A stretch of 64,000 bases of DNA, from positions 186,001 through 250,000 of the forward strand of contig NZ_JNXI01000015.1 of NCBI RefSeq assembly GCF_000717055.1, in the 5' to 3' direction. The translations under genes and the position numbers were made by a program. This DNA comes from Streptomyces iakyrus (GTDB taxonomy: Bacteria > Actinomycetota > Actinomycetes > Streptomycetales > Streptomycetaceae). Shown piece by piece: positions 18,327-26,437 of this stretch. Under the pieces are notes generated by a model. The model searched no databases and had not been told where the DNA came from. It was given only the letters and a program-made list of their open reading frames with translations. Within the stretch, counting starts at the first letter, position 1. Every line of letters starts with the position of its first letter.

Positions 18327-18688
18327 CGAAGCCGACGGGTGGGGCCAAGGGGCCCGATGAGCTGCGGCGGCAGATCGAGCAGACGCGGAGCGAACTCGGG
18401 AACACGGTGGAGGAGTTGGCCGGTAAGGCCGATGTGAAGGGCCGTGCGCTGGCCCGGGCCGCCGACATCCGGGACAAGGCCGGAGCGGTGACGGTGCAGT
18501 TGCGCAGCAGTGCGGCGCAGGCGGGGCACGCGGTCCAGGACCGGGCGGCGCACGCGGGGCCCGGACCGGTGCGGACGGTCGTGCAGGCCGGGATGCGCCA
18601 TCCGCGGCCGGTGCTGATGGCCGGGGCGGCCGCGGGTGTGGTGGCCGTCGGAGTGCTGCGGTGGAGGCACGTGCACGGGCATCACTGA
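18323..18688 (+). CDS. DUF3618 domain membrane protein
   Basis: A 121-residue protein with the DUF3618 N-terminal signature DELRRQIEQTRSELGNTVEELAGKADVKGRA and a single C-terminal transmembrane helix (PVLMAGAAAGVVAVGVLRW). DUF3618 proteins are nearly always encoded beside the holin-X type protein in actinobacteria, as here (four-base overlap). Function unknown; possibly a membrane/envelope complex. Confidence 0.88.
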   Translation: MTKPTGGAKGPDELRRQIEQTRSELGNTVEELAGKADVKGRALARAADIRDKAGAVTVQLRSSAAQAGHAVQDRAAHAGPGPVRTVVQAGMRHPRPVLMAGAAAGVVAVGVLRWRHVHGHH

Positions 18689-18736
18689 GCGGCAGGACAT
18701 GCGAACGCCCAGGGGCGCGGGCTGTCGAATCCCCCC

Positions 18737-18767
18737 TTGACCTCAAGTTTGGTCGAGGTTGAACAGT
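18737..18767 (+). promoter_or_regulatory. SoxR-box-like promoter of the monooxygenase gene
   Basis: TTGACC -35 (18737-18742), 19-base spacer, weak -10 AACAGT (18762-18767). The spacer holds ACCTCAA-N6-TCGAGGT (18740-18759), a dyad with one mismatch, matching the SoxR/MerR-family site CCTCAAG-type. Long spacers with an internal dyad are diagnostic of MerR-family activation. Confidence 0.7.
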
Positions 18768-18806
18768 GGGGTGTGCAGGCAGTCGGCGCACACCCAGGAG
18801 CGTTCC

Positions 18807-19493
18807 ATGACCCGTCGGACCGAACAGCACCCCGACCCCACCGACTCTCGCAACGGTGCCCCCATCTTCAGTACTTGGCGCCTGGGAACCCCCGAACGGC
18901 AGCGGCAGGCCGCGGAGGCGATCGGGCGGACCTGGGAGCGGCGGCCCTGGCCGACCGCCGATCTGCTCGGGTATCACGTGTACGCCGGGCAGGACGGATC
19001 CACGCTGATGCACTACTCGCAGTGGAGCAGCGGGCAGGCCTTCGAGGCGTTCGTGAAAGTCCACCGGCAGGAGCGCGTCGACGAGATCGACACCGCCGTA
19101 CCGGGGATCGAGCGGGTGGGACTCACGCGCTACCGGCGGTACCGCAGCCGGGAGCGGGCCGCGGGGGAGACGCGGGTGCCCGGGCACGTCGTCACCGTGC
19201 GGATCGATTTCGAGGCGGGAGGCGAGGGGCGCCGGGAGGAGTGGGCCGACCTGGTGCTGAAGGCCGTCGAGGACGACCCGGAGGGGCACGCCGGGCTGCT
19301 GTCCGCGCATTTCCACCTGAGTGCGGACGGCGGGCACGTGCTGAACTACGCCGAGTGGGAGAGCGCCGAGGCCTACGACCGGGCGCTGGCTGCGCCGTCG
19401 ACCGACGGGTGGGAGCGGGTGCGGACGTATCCCGGGGTGGCGGGGTTCACCGGCAGCCGGTACACGCACGTTCTGGGGCTGCTGCCCGCCTGA
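18807..19493 (+). CDS. Tandem antibiotic-biosynthesis-monooxygenase (ABM) domain protein
   Basis: A 228-residue cytoplasmic protein with two ferredoxin-like ABM modules (about residues 14-100 and 125-225); the paired motifs LLGYHVYAGQDGSTLMHYSQWSSGQAFEAF and LLSAHFHLSADGGHVLNYAEWESAEAYDRAL show the duplication. Such proteins act on quinone-like substrates without a cofactor. The SoxR-type promoter fits induction by redox-active compounds. I recall a monooxygenase gene (SCO1909) as a SoxR target in S. coelicolor; the neighbourhood here suggests this is its orthologue. ATG 18807 follows CCAGGAG. Confidence 0.85.
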   Translation: MTRRTEQHPDPTDSRNGAPIFSTWRLGTPERQRQAAEAIGRTWERRPWPTADLLGYHVYAGQDGSTLMHYSQWSSGQAFEAFVKVHRQERVDEIDTAVPGIERVGLTRYRRYRSRERAAGETRVPGHVVTVRIDFEAGGEGRREEWADLVLKAVEDDPEGHAGLLSAHFHLSADGGHVLNYAEWESAEAYDRALAAPSTDGWERVRTYPGVAGFTGSRYTHVLGLLPA

Positions 19494-19509
19494 GCCCGGA
19501 GCGGTGGGA

Positions 19510-19534
19510 CCGGCCGGACGGGATGTCCGGCCGG
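19510..19534. terminator. Bidirectional hairpin between convergent genes
   Basis: CCGGCCGGAC - GGGAT - GTCCGGCCGG, perfect 10-bp stem between the ABM gene and the nuclease gene. Confidence 0.7.
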
Positions 19535-19545
19535 CCCCGGGCCGC

Positions 19546-21375
19546 TTACGGGCGGAACCGCAGGATCTGCGGGTCGTGGTCGCTGATCTGGTCGTGGAAC
19601 TCCGCGTTGACGTGCACGCTGTCGTACTCGAAGTCGCAGTCGCGGCGGATCGACGGGCTGATCAGGATCTGGTCGAGTACCTGGCTGTTGCCCTGGTAGA
19701 CGTAGGAGTAACGCTCGCTCCTGGGCAGCGACTTGATCGCCGACCAGAGTTCGCCGCGGCCTTCGAGGAGCTGCGCGGTCTTCGAGAACTCGAAGTCGTT
19801 GATGTCGCCCAGCGTGATGACGTCAGCGTTCTTCTGGGTGTCGAGGATGTCCTTGACGAAGGCGTTCACCAGGGTGGCCTGCTGGTGGCGCTGCGTCTCG
19901 GAGCTGCGCGACGGCGGCTGGTACTGGGCCGTCAGACCCTGGTCGCCGCCCTTGGAGTTGAAGTGGTTGGCGATCACGAAGACCGAGCGGCCGCGGAAGA
20001 CGAACTCGCCGGCCAGCGGCTTGCGGCTGTTCTTCCAGGCCTCGTCGGCAGGGGCGATACGGCCCGGGCTGAGCGTCAGATGCGCCTTGCCGCGGATCTT
20101 CGTCACGCCGGTGGCCGTCGTGGCGTCGCCGCCCGCGCGGTCCGCGAAGGAGACCCGCTCCGGGTTGAACAGGAACGCCTGGCGGATGTTGCCGCCCGGC
20201 TCGCCGCCGTCGCTGCCGTCGGCCGGGTCGATCGCGCGCCAGTCGTACTTCGGGCCGCCGGCCGCGACGATCGCGTCGATCAGCTTGGTCAGCGTCTGGT
20301 CGGCGGCGACCGTGCCGTCGTTCTTCGCGCCGTTGTTGTCCTGGATCTCCTCCAGGGACACGATGTCGGGCGACTTCAGGTTGTTCACGATCGCGGCGGC
20401 GTGGGCGTCGAACGTGCCGTCGGCCGGGTCGAGGTTCTCCACGTTGTAGGTGGCGACCGCGAGTTCGGAGGAGCGCTGCTTGCGGGTCGTCTCCCGCTCC
20501 AGGCCCGCGCTCTTCAGCGTGCCCAGTTCGCTCGCGACCAGGGTGTAGCCGCCGAACTGGTTGTAGTCCAGCGGGCCCGCGGTGCTGCCCGTGAGGGTGT
20601 CGCCCACGTTCGCCTTCGGGAAGTCCGCCGTCGAGCCGAGGGACTGGATCTGGAGGCGTCCCGTGTTCTGGTCGTCGTAGGAGCCGTAGACCGTGCCGCC
20701 GTGTCGGCTGCGGTTCTCGTGCGGCTTCACCGTCACCCACAGCTCGGTGTACGGGTCGGTGGCGCCGACGACACGGGTGTCGGTGACGCGGACGGACATG
20801 CCCTCCAGCGCCTCGTAGTGGTCCAGGGCGTACTTCGAGGGCTTGAGGGGGAGCGCGTTGACCGAGCCGCCCGCGGTGGTGTCGCCGGCGGGTGCGTAGG
20901 CGGCGGGGACCGAGCGGGAGGTGATCGCCGTGGCGGCGGGGAGCGCGTTGCCGCTGGAGACGACCGTGGTCGTCGGCTTGGTGATCTCCGTCACCGACTG
21001 GTTGCCGGAGGTCGCTCCGCCGGGGACGTACTCCGTGACGGTGCCGCTGACCGTGACGGCGTCACCGACGGCGACCCCCTTCGGCGCGGAGCTGGTGAAG
21101 ACGAAGACGCCCTCGCTGGTCGCCGGGTCGGCGTCCGCATCCGGGTCCTGGATCCAGAAGCCGCGGGACGAGCCGTAGGTCCGGATGCCGGTGACGATTC
21201 CGGCCACGTCCGTGACCTGCTGGCCCGCGTACGGGGATATCCGGGTGCTGCCCTGGATGTCGTGGATGCGCACCGACTCCGCGTGCGCGGGGCTGGTGAG
21301 GACGATCGTGGAGGCCGCGGAGCACGCGGCGGCGACGGTGAGCGCGGCGAGACGCGCGGACGACTTGCTCGGCAA
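19546..21375 (-). CDS. Secreted endonuclease/exonuclease/phosphatase (EEP) family nuclease
   Basis: A 609-residue exported protein: Sec signal peptide (cleavage after SPAHA near residue 32), an OB-fold-like N-terminal region to about residue 280 (IHDIQGSTRISPYAGQQVTDVAGIVTGI), and a C-terminal EEP catalytic domain with ATYNVENLDP, SLEEIQD, ANHFNSKGGD, LGDINDFEFSKT and the terminal SDHDP. This is the extracellular ExeM/NucH architecture; expected to hydrolyse DNA/RNA for phosphate and nucleoside recovery. The start is a TTG (21375), supported by GGAGGG eight bases upstream and the signal peptide; TTG starts are rare. Confidence 0.88.
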   Translation of the reverse strand: MPSKSSARLAALTVAAACSAASTIVLTSPAHAESVRIHDIQGSTRISPYAGQQVTDVAGIVTGIRTYGSSRGFWIQDPDADADPATSEGVFVFTSSAPKGVAVGDAVTVSGTVTEYVPGGATSGNQSVTEITKPTTTVVSSGNALPAATAITSRSVPAAYAPAGDTTAGGSVNALPLKPSKYALDHYEALEGMSVRVTDTRVVGATDPYTELWVTVKPHENRSRHGGTVYGSYDDQNTGRLQIQSLGSTADFPKANVGDTLTGSTAGPLDYNQFGGYTLVASELGTLKSAGLERETTRKQRSSELAVATYNVENLDPADGTFDAHAAAIVNNLKSPDIVSLEEIQDNNGAKNDGTVAADQTLTKLIDAIVAAGGPKYDWRAIDPADGSDGGEPGGNIRQAFLFNPERVSFADRAGGDATTATGVTKIRGKAHLTLSPGRIAPADEAWKNSRKPLAGEFVFRGRSVFVIANHFNSKGGDQGLTAQYQPPSRSSETQRHQQATLVNAFVKDILDTQKNADVITLGDINDFEFSKTAQLLEGRGELWSAIKSLPRSERYSYVYQGNSQVLDQILISPSIRRDCDFEYDSVHVNAEFHDQISDHDPQILRFRP

Positions 21376-21687
21376 CGGGGTTCCCTCCGGGGACGTGACA
21401 GAGCGCCGGGACGAGGGCGGAAAGGGTGGAATGGCTGACTGCCGCTACCTGTGGGGCGGATGCGGTGACGCGCGTAGCGCACGGCGGACGGGTGGACCTG
21501 GTGGGGCCGGCCCGGTGAACAAGTGTCCGCCGACTTCTACGCGCGTCAATCTCCAGCCTGTTCATGTCACTTGTCAAGGTTTCGGCCATGTACGGCAGCC
21601 GACGGGGAGATGAAGTGGGCGGCATGGGTGGAAATCCGTCTAGGCTGAGCGGTTGAGTCACCTGAGGCGCGCTAGGAGAAACAGCCG
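21376..21687. other. Divergent promoter region, nothing further certain
   Basis: 312 bases between the secreted nuclease and the unknown protein. TCTAGGCT near 21640 could be the -10 for the plus-strand gene, whose Shine-Dalgarno TAGGAGA lies just before the ATG. One isolated GTTCACC (minus strand, 21514-21520) is not enough for a PHO box. Confidence 0.4.
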
Positions 21688-23103
21688 ATGTCAGACAGCT
21701 CCCCCCTGCCGCCGGTGCGGCTGCACACCGAAGCGGAGCTGGCGCGCGACGCGCTGTCCACACCGTTGCTGTCCCGGGCCGCCCGGCTCGCCCGCTGGGC
21801 CGGGCCGGACACCCGCGCCGACGCCGGAGGAGGGCTCGTCGACGAACAGCTGCCCGCGGCCGCGGAGGCACTCGGGCTGAGCGGGGACGACGCCGCCGCC
21901 GACGCGAGCGAGGCGTGGCGGGTCGCCGTGGACGCCGGGCTCGTCGAGGTCGTCGACGAGGACGAGGGCACCGTGACGGCCGGGGAGGACCTGGCCCTGC
22001 TCACCGCCGGCTCGCCGCAGGACGTGCTCGCCGTGTGGCTCTCCGCCGTGGAGACGGTCCTCGCCGACGCGAGCGTGCCCGACCTGGACGGGCTCGTGGA
22101 CGAGGAGGGCGAGGTCGACCTCTCCGCTCTCGACTGGGACCCCGCGGGCGAGGCCGAGTTCCTCGACGGCGTGCTCGGCAACCTCTATCTGCTGACCGTC
22201 GGCGAGGACACGCCCGGCGCCCCGGTGCCGCTGCCGGCGCTGGCGGCCTCGGTGATCGTGCCCAGCGACATGGGCGAGCCCACCAACGACGTCCTGGAGC
22301 AGGTCTCCGACGCGATGATGCGGCTGGACGACCAGTTCCGGATGCTGGAGCCGGTGGGGTTCGTCGCGTACCAGCCCGTCGACGAGGCGCTCATGGCCGA
22401 CGCCGACGAGGAGCCCGCCGCACCCGTCGACGACACCGACGTCTCCCGCTACGGCATGGTCCGGCTCACCCCGCTCGGCCTGTACGGCATGCGCGCACGG
22501 CTGCTGGAGGCGGGCTACGCGGCGCCGGCCGTCGGCGACCTCGCGGACAAGGGGGCCGACGCGCTGCTCGACGGCACGGCTCAGTTCCCGCCGGGCGCGG
22601 CGCAGGCGGAGACCGAGCAGTGGCTCCAGCGGCGCGAATCGCTCGCGGCGGCCCGGGAGTTGCTCGCGGCGGCCCGGGGCTCGGATGCCGGGGCGCCGCT
22701 GCGGCGGCTGCGGTGCCAGCAGGCGCTGTCGCTCGTCGGCGCCTCGGCCGAACCCGCCCTGCGGGAGGTGCTCGACGACGCCGAGCTGGGCGGACTCGCC
22801 CGCGTCTGGCTGTCCGAGCACGGGGTCGTGGACGTGCCCGCGCCGTCCGAGACGATGGTGTACTGGCTGACCATCGACACGGTGGCCGCGCAGCTCGCCG
22901 CGGAGGGGAACTCCGAGGAGCTGCGGGCGCTGGTGGAGGGGCTCGCGCGGCAGCACGGCGGCTTCTTCGACGCCGTGTGGCGAGTCGATCACCCGGCCAC
23001 GGCCGATGTGCTGGAGGCCATGGGGCGGTTGCATCCCGACAAGAAGGTGGCGAAGGAAGCGCGGAAGGCGGCGTTCAAGGCTCGGTCGCAGCAGGGGGGC
23101 TGA
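21688..23103 (+). CDS. Conserved protein of unknown function, 471 residues
   Basis: I recognise no catalytic or binding motif. The protein is acidic (many Asp/Glu), has no signal peptide or transmembrane span, and is largely helical. The first 260 residues contain ARLARWAGPD and a segment VTAGEDLALLTAGSPQDVLAVWLSAVE; the C-terminal 170 residues look like helical repeats (LRRLRCQQALSLVGASAEPALREVLDDAELGG, MGRLHPDKKVAKEARKAAFKARSQ), resembling HEAT-type armadillo folds. A central segment SRYGMVRLTPLGLYGMRARLLEAG reads like a winged-helix tail. Start ATG with TAGGAGA upstream. Monocistronic. Confidence 0.8.
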   Translation: MSDSSPLPPVRLHTEAELARDALSTPLLSRAARLARWAGPDTRADAGGGLVDEQLPAAAEALGLSGDDAAADASEAWRVAVDAGLVEVVDEDEGTVTAGEDLALLTAGSPQDVLAVWLSAVETVLADASVPDLDGLVDEEGEVDLSALDWDPAGEAEFLDGVLGNLYLLTVGEDTPGAPVPLPALAASVIVPSDMGEPTNDVLEQVSDAMMRLDDQFRMLEPVGFVAYQPVDEALMADADEEPAAPVDDTDVSRYGMVRLTPLGLYGMRARLLEAGYAAPAVGDLADKGADALLDGTAQFPPGAAQAETEQWLQRRESLAAARELLAAARGSDAGAPLRRLRCQQALSLVGASAEPALREVLDDAELGGLARVWLSEHGVVDVPAPSETMVYWLTIDTVAAQLAAEGNSEELRALVEGLARQHGGFFDAVWRVDHPATADVLEAMGRLHPDKKVAKEARKAAFKARSQQGG

Positions 23104-23128
23104 GCCGGGGTGCGGGTGCGGCGCCGTC

Positions 23129-23160
23129 GTGGCTTTTCGCGCAGTTCCCCGCGCCCCCGG
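23129..23160. repeat. Dispersed intergenic repeat, copy 2
   Basis: Minus orientation of the 1356 repeat: GTGGCTTTTCGCGCAGTTCC continuing CCGCGCCCCCGG, 26 bases after the stop of the unknown protein gene. Confidence 0.85.
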
Positions 23161-23166
23161 GGTGTT

Positions 23167-23188
23167 GTTCAACCGGCGTTCACGGATG
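23167..23188 (+). promoter_or_regulatory. PHO-box-like direct repeat upstream of phoX
   Basis: Two adjacent 11-base units, GTTCAACCGGC then GTTCACGGATG, match the PhoP direct-repeat unit (consensus GTTCACC) of Streptomyces. It lies 68 bases before the ATG of a predicted alkaline phosphatase. Confidence 0.7.
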
Positions 23189-23255
23189 AGCGGGACGGTT
23201 TCGCCGAACGAGGTCCGCCACCTCCCACGGCATCCTCACCGTCACAGGAGACACC

Positions 23256-24701
23256 ATGTCGCTCACCCGCAGGGACTTCGCCAGAACCTCCGCGATCACC
23301 GGTGCCGGGGTCGCCCTGGCGGGCAGCGTCGGCGCCCTCGCCACCGCGCCGAACGCCCTCGCGTCCTACGACACCGACAGCGCGGGCGACGAGGCGGCGG
23401 ACGCCCGGCACGGAGTCGGCTACGGCCCGCTGGTCCCCGACCCCAAGGGCATCCTCGCCCTGCCCGCCGGATTCACCTACCGGATCATCACCTACAGCGG
23501 CAGGACGAAGCTGGAGTCCGGCGAGTTCACGCCGTCCAACCACGACGGCACCGCCACCTTCGACGGCCCCCGCGGCACCACCCTCCTCGTCAACAACCAC
23601 GAGCTGAAGGGCCCGCGCGCCAACTGGAAGTACCCCGTACCGCTCACCGAGGGCCTCGTCTACGACCCGGCCGCGGCCGGCGGCTGCACGGTCGTCGAGG
23701 TACGCCCCGACGGACGGGTCGCGGAGTGGGTGGGCATCGCCGGCACCTCCACCAACTGCGCCGGCGGCAACACGCCCTGGGGCACCTGGCTGACCTGCGA
23801 GGAGAACTCCGACAAGGCCGGCGTCAACGGCATGACCAAGGACCACGGCTACGTCTTCGAGGTCGACCCCTGCGACCGGCGCGCCAACCGCGCCCCCAAG
23901 CCGCTGAAGTTCTTCGGCCGCTACGACCACGAGGCCGTCGTCATCGACCCCCGGCGCGGCCACGCCTACCTCACCGAGGACGCCTCAGGACCCAACGGCC
24001 TCTTCTTCCGCTGGACCCCGCCCAAGGGCTTCGAGTACGGCCCCGGCAAGTTCCGCAAGCTCGCCGACGACGCCGGTGTCCTCCAGGCCCCCAGGTGCTT
24101 CGACTCCGGCGGCACGTTCGTCGACGACCTGTCCCGCGCCACGAAGACCGGCACCGTCTACGGCGTCGACTGGGTGGACGTCCCCGACCGCGACGCCCGC
24201 ACCACCCCCGTGCGCAAGCAGTTCGCCGACGGCCAGGTCACCCGCGCCCGCAAGCTGGAAGGCATGTGGTGGGGCGACGGCGGCGCCTACATCGTCTCCT
24301 CCTACGCCCGTGAGGAGAGCCCGGTCCAGCACGACGGCCAGGTCTGGTTCTACGACCCCCGGCGTCGCACGCTGACGCTCAAGGTGCTGCTCGGCGTGAA
24401 CCCCGACCCGTCGAAGGACGGCGCGTTCGACGGCCCCGACAACATCACCGTCTCCCCGTACGGCGGCATCGTGCTGGCCGAGGACGGCGAGGGCGTCTCG
24501 CACCTCTTCGGCGCCACCGAGAGCGGCCGCACCTACCCGATCGCCCGGAACGACCTGAATGTCGGCACCGAAGAGGAGCCGGAGTACAGCGAGTTCGCCG
24601 GGGTCACCTTCTCGCCCGACGGCAAGACCCTCTACGCCAACATCCAGGACCCGGGCATCCTGCTCGCCATCACCGGTCCCTGGAAGCGTCAGCGGCGCTG
24701 A
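23256..24701 (+). CDS. phoX: PhoX-family secreted alkaline phosphatase (DUF839)
   Basis: A 481-residue exported protein with a Tat signal (SLTRRDFARTSAITGAGVALAG) and the PhoX/DUF839 beta-propeller. Family landmarks: LPAGFTYRIITYSG, TLLVNNHELKGP, NTPWGTWLTCEEN (Ca/Fe-binding Glu residues), GRYDHEAVVIDPRRGHAYLTEDA and NPDPSKDGAFDGPDNITVSPYGG. PhoX enzymes are Ca/Fe-dependent monoesterases or related phosphodiesterases made in phosphate starvation, consistent with the PHO-box-like element just upstream. ATG at 23256 follows ACAGGAGACACC. Confidence 0.9.
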   Translation: MSLTRRDFARTSAITGAGVALAGSVGALATAPNALASYDTDSAGDEAADARHGVGYGPLVPDPKGILALPAGFTYRIITYSGRTKLESGEFTPSNHDGTATFDGPRGTTLLVNNHELKGPRANWKYPVPLTEGLVYDPAAAGGCTVVEVRPDGRVAEWVGIAGTSTNCAGGNTPWGTWLTCEENSDKAGVNGMTKDHGYVFEVDPCDRRANRAPKPLKFFGRYDHEAVVIDPRRGHAYLTEDASGPNGLFFRWTPPKGFEYGPGKFRKLADDAGVLQAPRCFDSGGTFVDDLSRATKTGTVYGVDWVDVPDRDARTTPVRKQFADGQVTRARKLEGMWWGDGGAYIVSSYAREESPVQHDGQVWFYDPRRRTLTLKVLLGVNPDPSKDGAFDGPDNITVSPYGGIVLAEDGEGVSHLFGATESGRTYPIARNDLNVGTEEEPEYSEFAGVTFSPDGKTLYANIQDPGILLAITGPWKRQRR

Positions 24702-24811
24702 CACTCCGAGTCCCTCGAACGAGTGGCCTTGACTCGAAGACACTGAACTCATCCCTTCCTCGCAATATTGTTCCTATCTCGAACCTTTGTTGTCCGAGGG
24801 GGGCTGCGAAC

Positions 24812-26046
24812 GTGGAATCACAGGGAGGAATCGCCAAGGGGTCACGGGTGTGGCTTCCCGATGGCTCCGTGCGTGCGATTGAAGAGGTGGTTGAGCAACG
24901 CCTCCCTGTGCTTTCCTTCAGTAAGAAATGGGATGCCAGGCCGGTTCGGTACGGGGCGAACCAGGGACCACGCGACCATTCGGTCGGAGAGCTCGTGCCA
25001 AGGACCCCGGATGCCTGGGAGGGGGGCTCCCTGAGAGAGGTGAGAAGCGTCAGGTTCGTTTCCGGTCGCATCATCGAAGCCGCGCTTGACCAGCCGTGGA
25101 TTCACAGCGACGGACGGGGCGCCAGGCTTGGGAATGGAAGCGAACCAGTGCCCTGACTCCGGGTGATCGGATTCCGTTTTCATTGACGGCTGGTCGCTTC
25201 GGAATAGAGGGTCAATTCCGCGATGGATATCTTGTTGGTGCCATGCTCGGGGACGGTGGCATGACGTCTTGCACTCCGGAATTTCATGGCGACCCGCTGG
25301 ATGGTGCCGTACAGTTCATGCGCAAGTTCGCCGCAGAAAACGGATGCGGTCTACGAGAGATTCCGCAAGGAAGCATCGTTCGTCTGCGGTTCCCTTTCCG
25401 GGCTGGACGCCGCAATCCCATCACCGATCGTCTCCGGCATTTCGGCGTCTGGGGTCAACGGTGTGAAGAGAAGCGGCTGCCAGAATTTTGGTTGAGTCGC
25501 GACTTCTGGATCGGGTGCCTCTCAGGGCTTATTGACACCGATGGCTGTGTTCGTGAACGGGTCAACCCGCGTGGCGTAGTACATGGTTCTGTCGAATTTG
25601 CCACGGTATCACCTTGGTTGGCGACGCAAGTGTCCGACATTCTCCTCCGCCTTGGGGTCGCCAATAGGGTTCGGCTGGACCAGAGGCGGAAGAAGAAGGT
25701 GCATTCAGTCAATGGATATGATGTCGTCAGTCGGCGACCGATTCATATCGTGGAGATTTCACGAGCTACAGCTTTGGTTCGCCTCGCTGGGCTCCTCGAC
25801 CTGCGCATTGGGTATAAGTCATCCAAGCTGAAGCGGTTGGTGAATATCGTCGGGCATGTCGCTCCGGCGCGGAGTGAGATGCATGGCTATGATGAATCCG
25901 TGGCATTGGATCGTGTGAAGAGTATTTCGGTACCCTGGGTCCAACGCGTATACGGTGTATCGGTGAATCCCTCGGGCTTGTTCGTGGTAAATGGCATCGT
26001 GACGGGGGCGGTGCCCGAATCAGCTGCTGTGGCCTCGGGCCAATGA
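24812..26046 (+). pseudogene. Stand-alone intein-derived LAGLIDADG endonuclease, frameshifted and splice-dead
   Basis: Two overlapping frames make one protein. Frame A (GTG 24812, stop 25156) gives an intein N-terminal Hint block: GIAKGSRVWLPDGSVRAIEEV, then GRIIEAALDQPWIHSDGRG (block B). Frame B continues in the -1 frame from about 25116: AWEWKRTSALTPGDRI, then GYLVGAMLGDGG and WIGCLSGLIDTDG (the two LAGLIDADG helices), and VYGVSVNPSGLFVVNGIVTG (blocks F/G). Restoring one base in the GGGG run at 25116-25119 fuses them. The position of catalytic Cys1 is Gly, and the terminal His-Asn is replaced by Gly-Ala, so protein splicing is impossible. It has its own GTG and purine-rich leader and no extein. 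GC is visibly lower than in neighbouring genes, indicating transfer. A sequencing error in the G run is the alternative for the frameshift. Confidence 0.82.
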
Positions 26047-26161
26047 CAGAGTGCCCTTTCCTGCTGGCTTTGAAAGGAGCTTTTTCCTGCCTTGATGAGC
26101 CTGTTTCGGCGGCAGAGCGCGGCCGCGATCACCACTAGAGTGGGGTACGCCACGTGTCCTG

Positions 26162-26389
26162 ATGCAACGACGTGAATTTCCAGCCGAAGTAAGCGTTGAA
26201 ACCGACGGTAGCAGGCCCCCTGCTCCACTGTCGCCGCTACTGATTACCAGACGGAGGGTCATGCTCGGCAGCTGCCGATCGGCCGGGTTGCACGAGCGGT
26301 TGACCGATGTCTGCGCGGCCGGCGACGTGGACGGGGCGGTCCGCGTCACGGCGGAGACCTGGCGGGGGCTGGAGGAACTCGCCGACTGA
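26162..26389 (+). pseudogene. Possible relic of a GntR/FCD regulator C-terminus
   Basis: A 75-codon open frame whose last 35 to 40 residues (GLHERLTDVCAAGDVDGAVRVT then AETWRGLEELAD) resemble the final helices of FCD-domain GntR regulators (H..L..AxxxGD...AV......W). The first 35 residues look random and there is no DNA-binding domain. It ends 48 bases before the ACC deaminase ATG, the usual place of its regulator. I infer that most of the regulator was lost, perhaps when the adjacent endonuclease segment arrived. Confidence 0.5.
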
Positions 26390-26437
26390 GCCCGGCCGAC
26401 CCGGCCGAGATCGATAGAGAACGACCCGGGAGGACCC

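Noticed and set aside
21514..21520. PHO box upstream of the secreted nuclease
   Set aside because: A single GTTCACC unit without a second unit at 11-base spacing.
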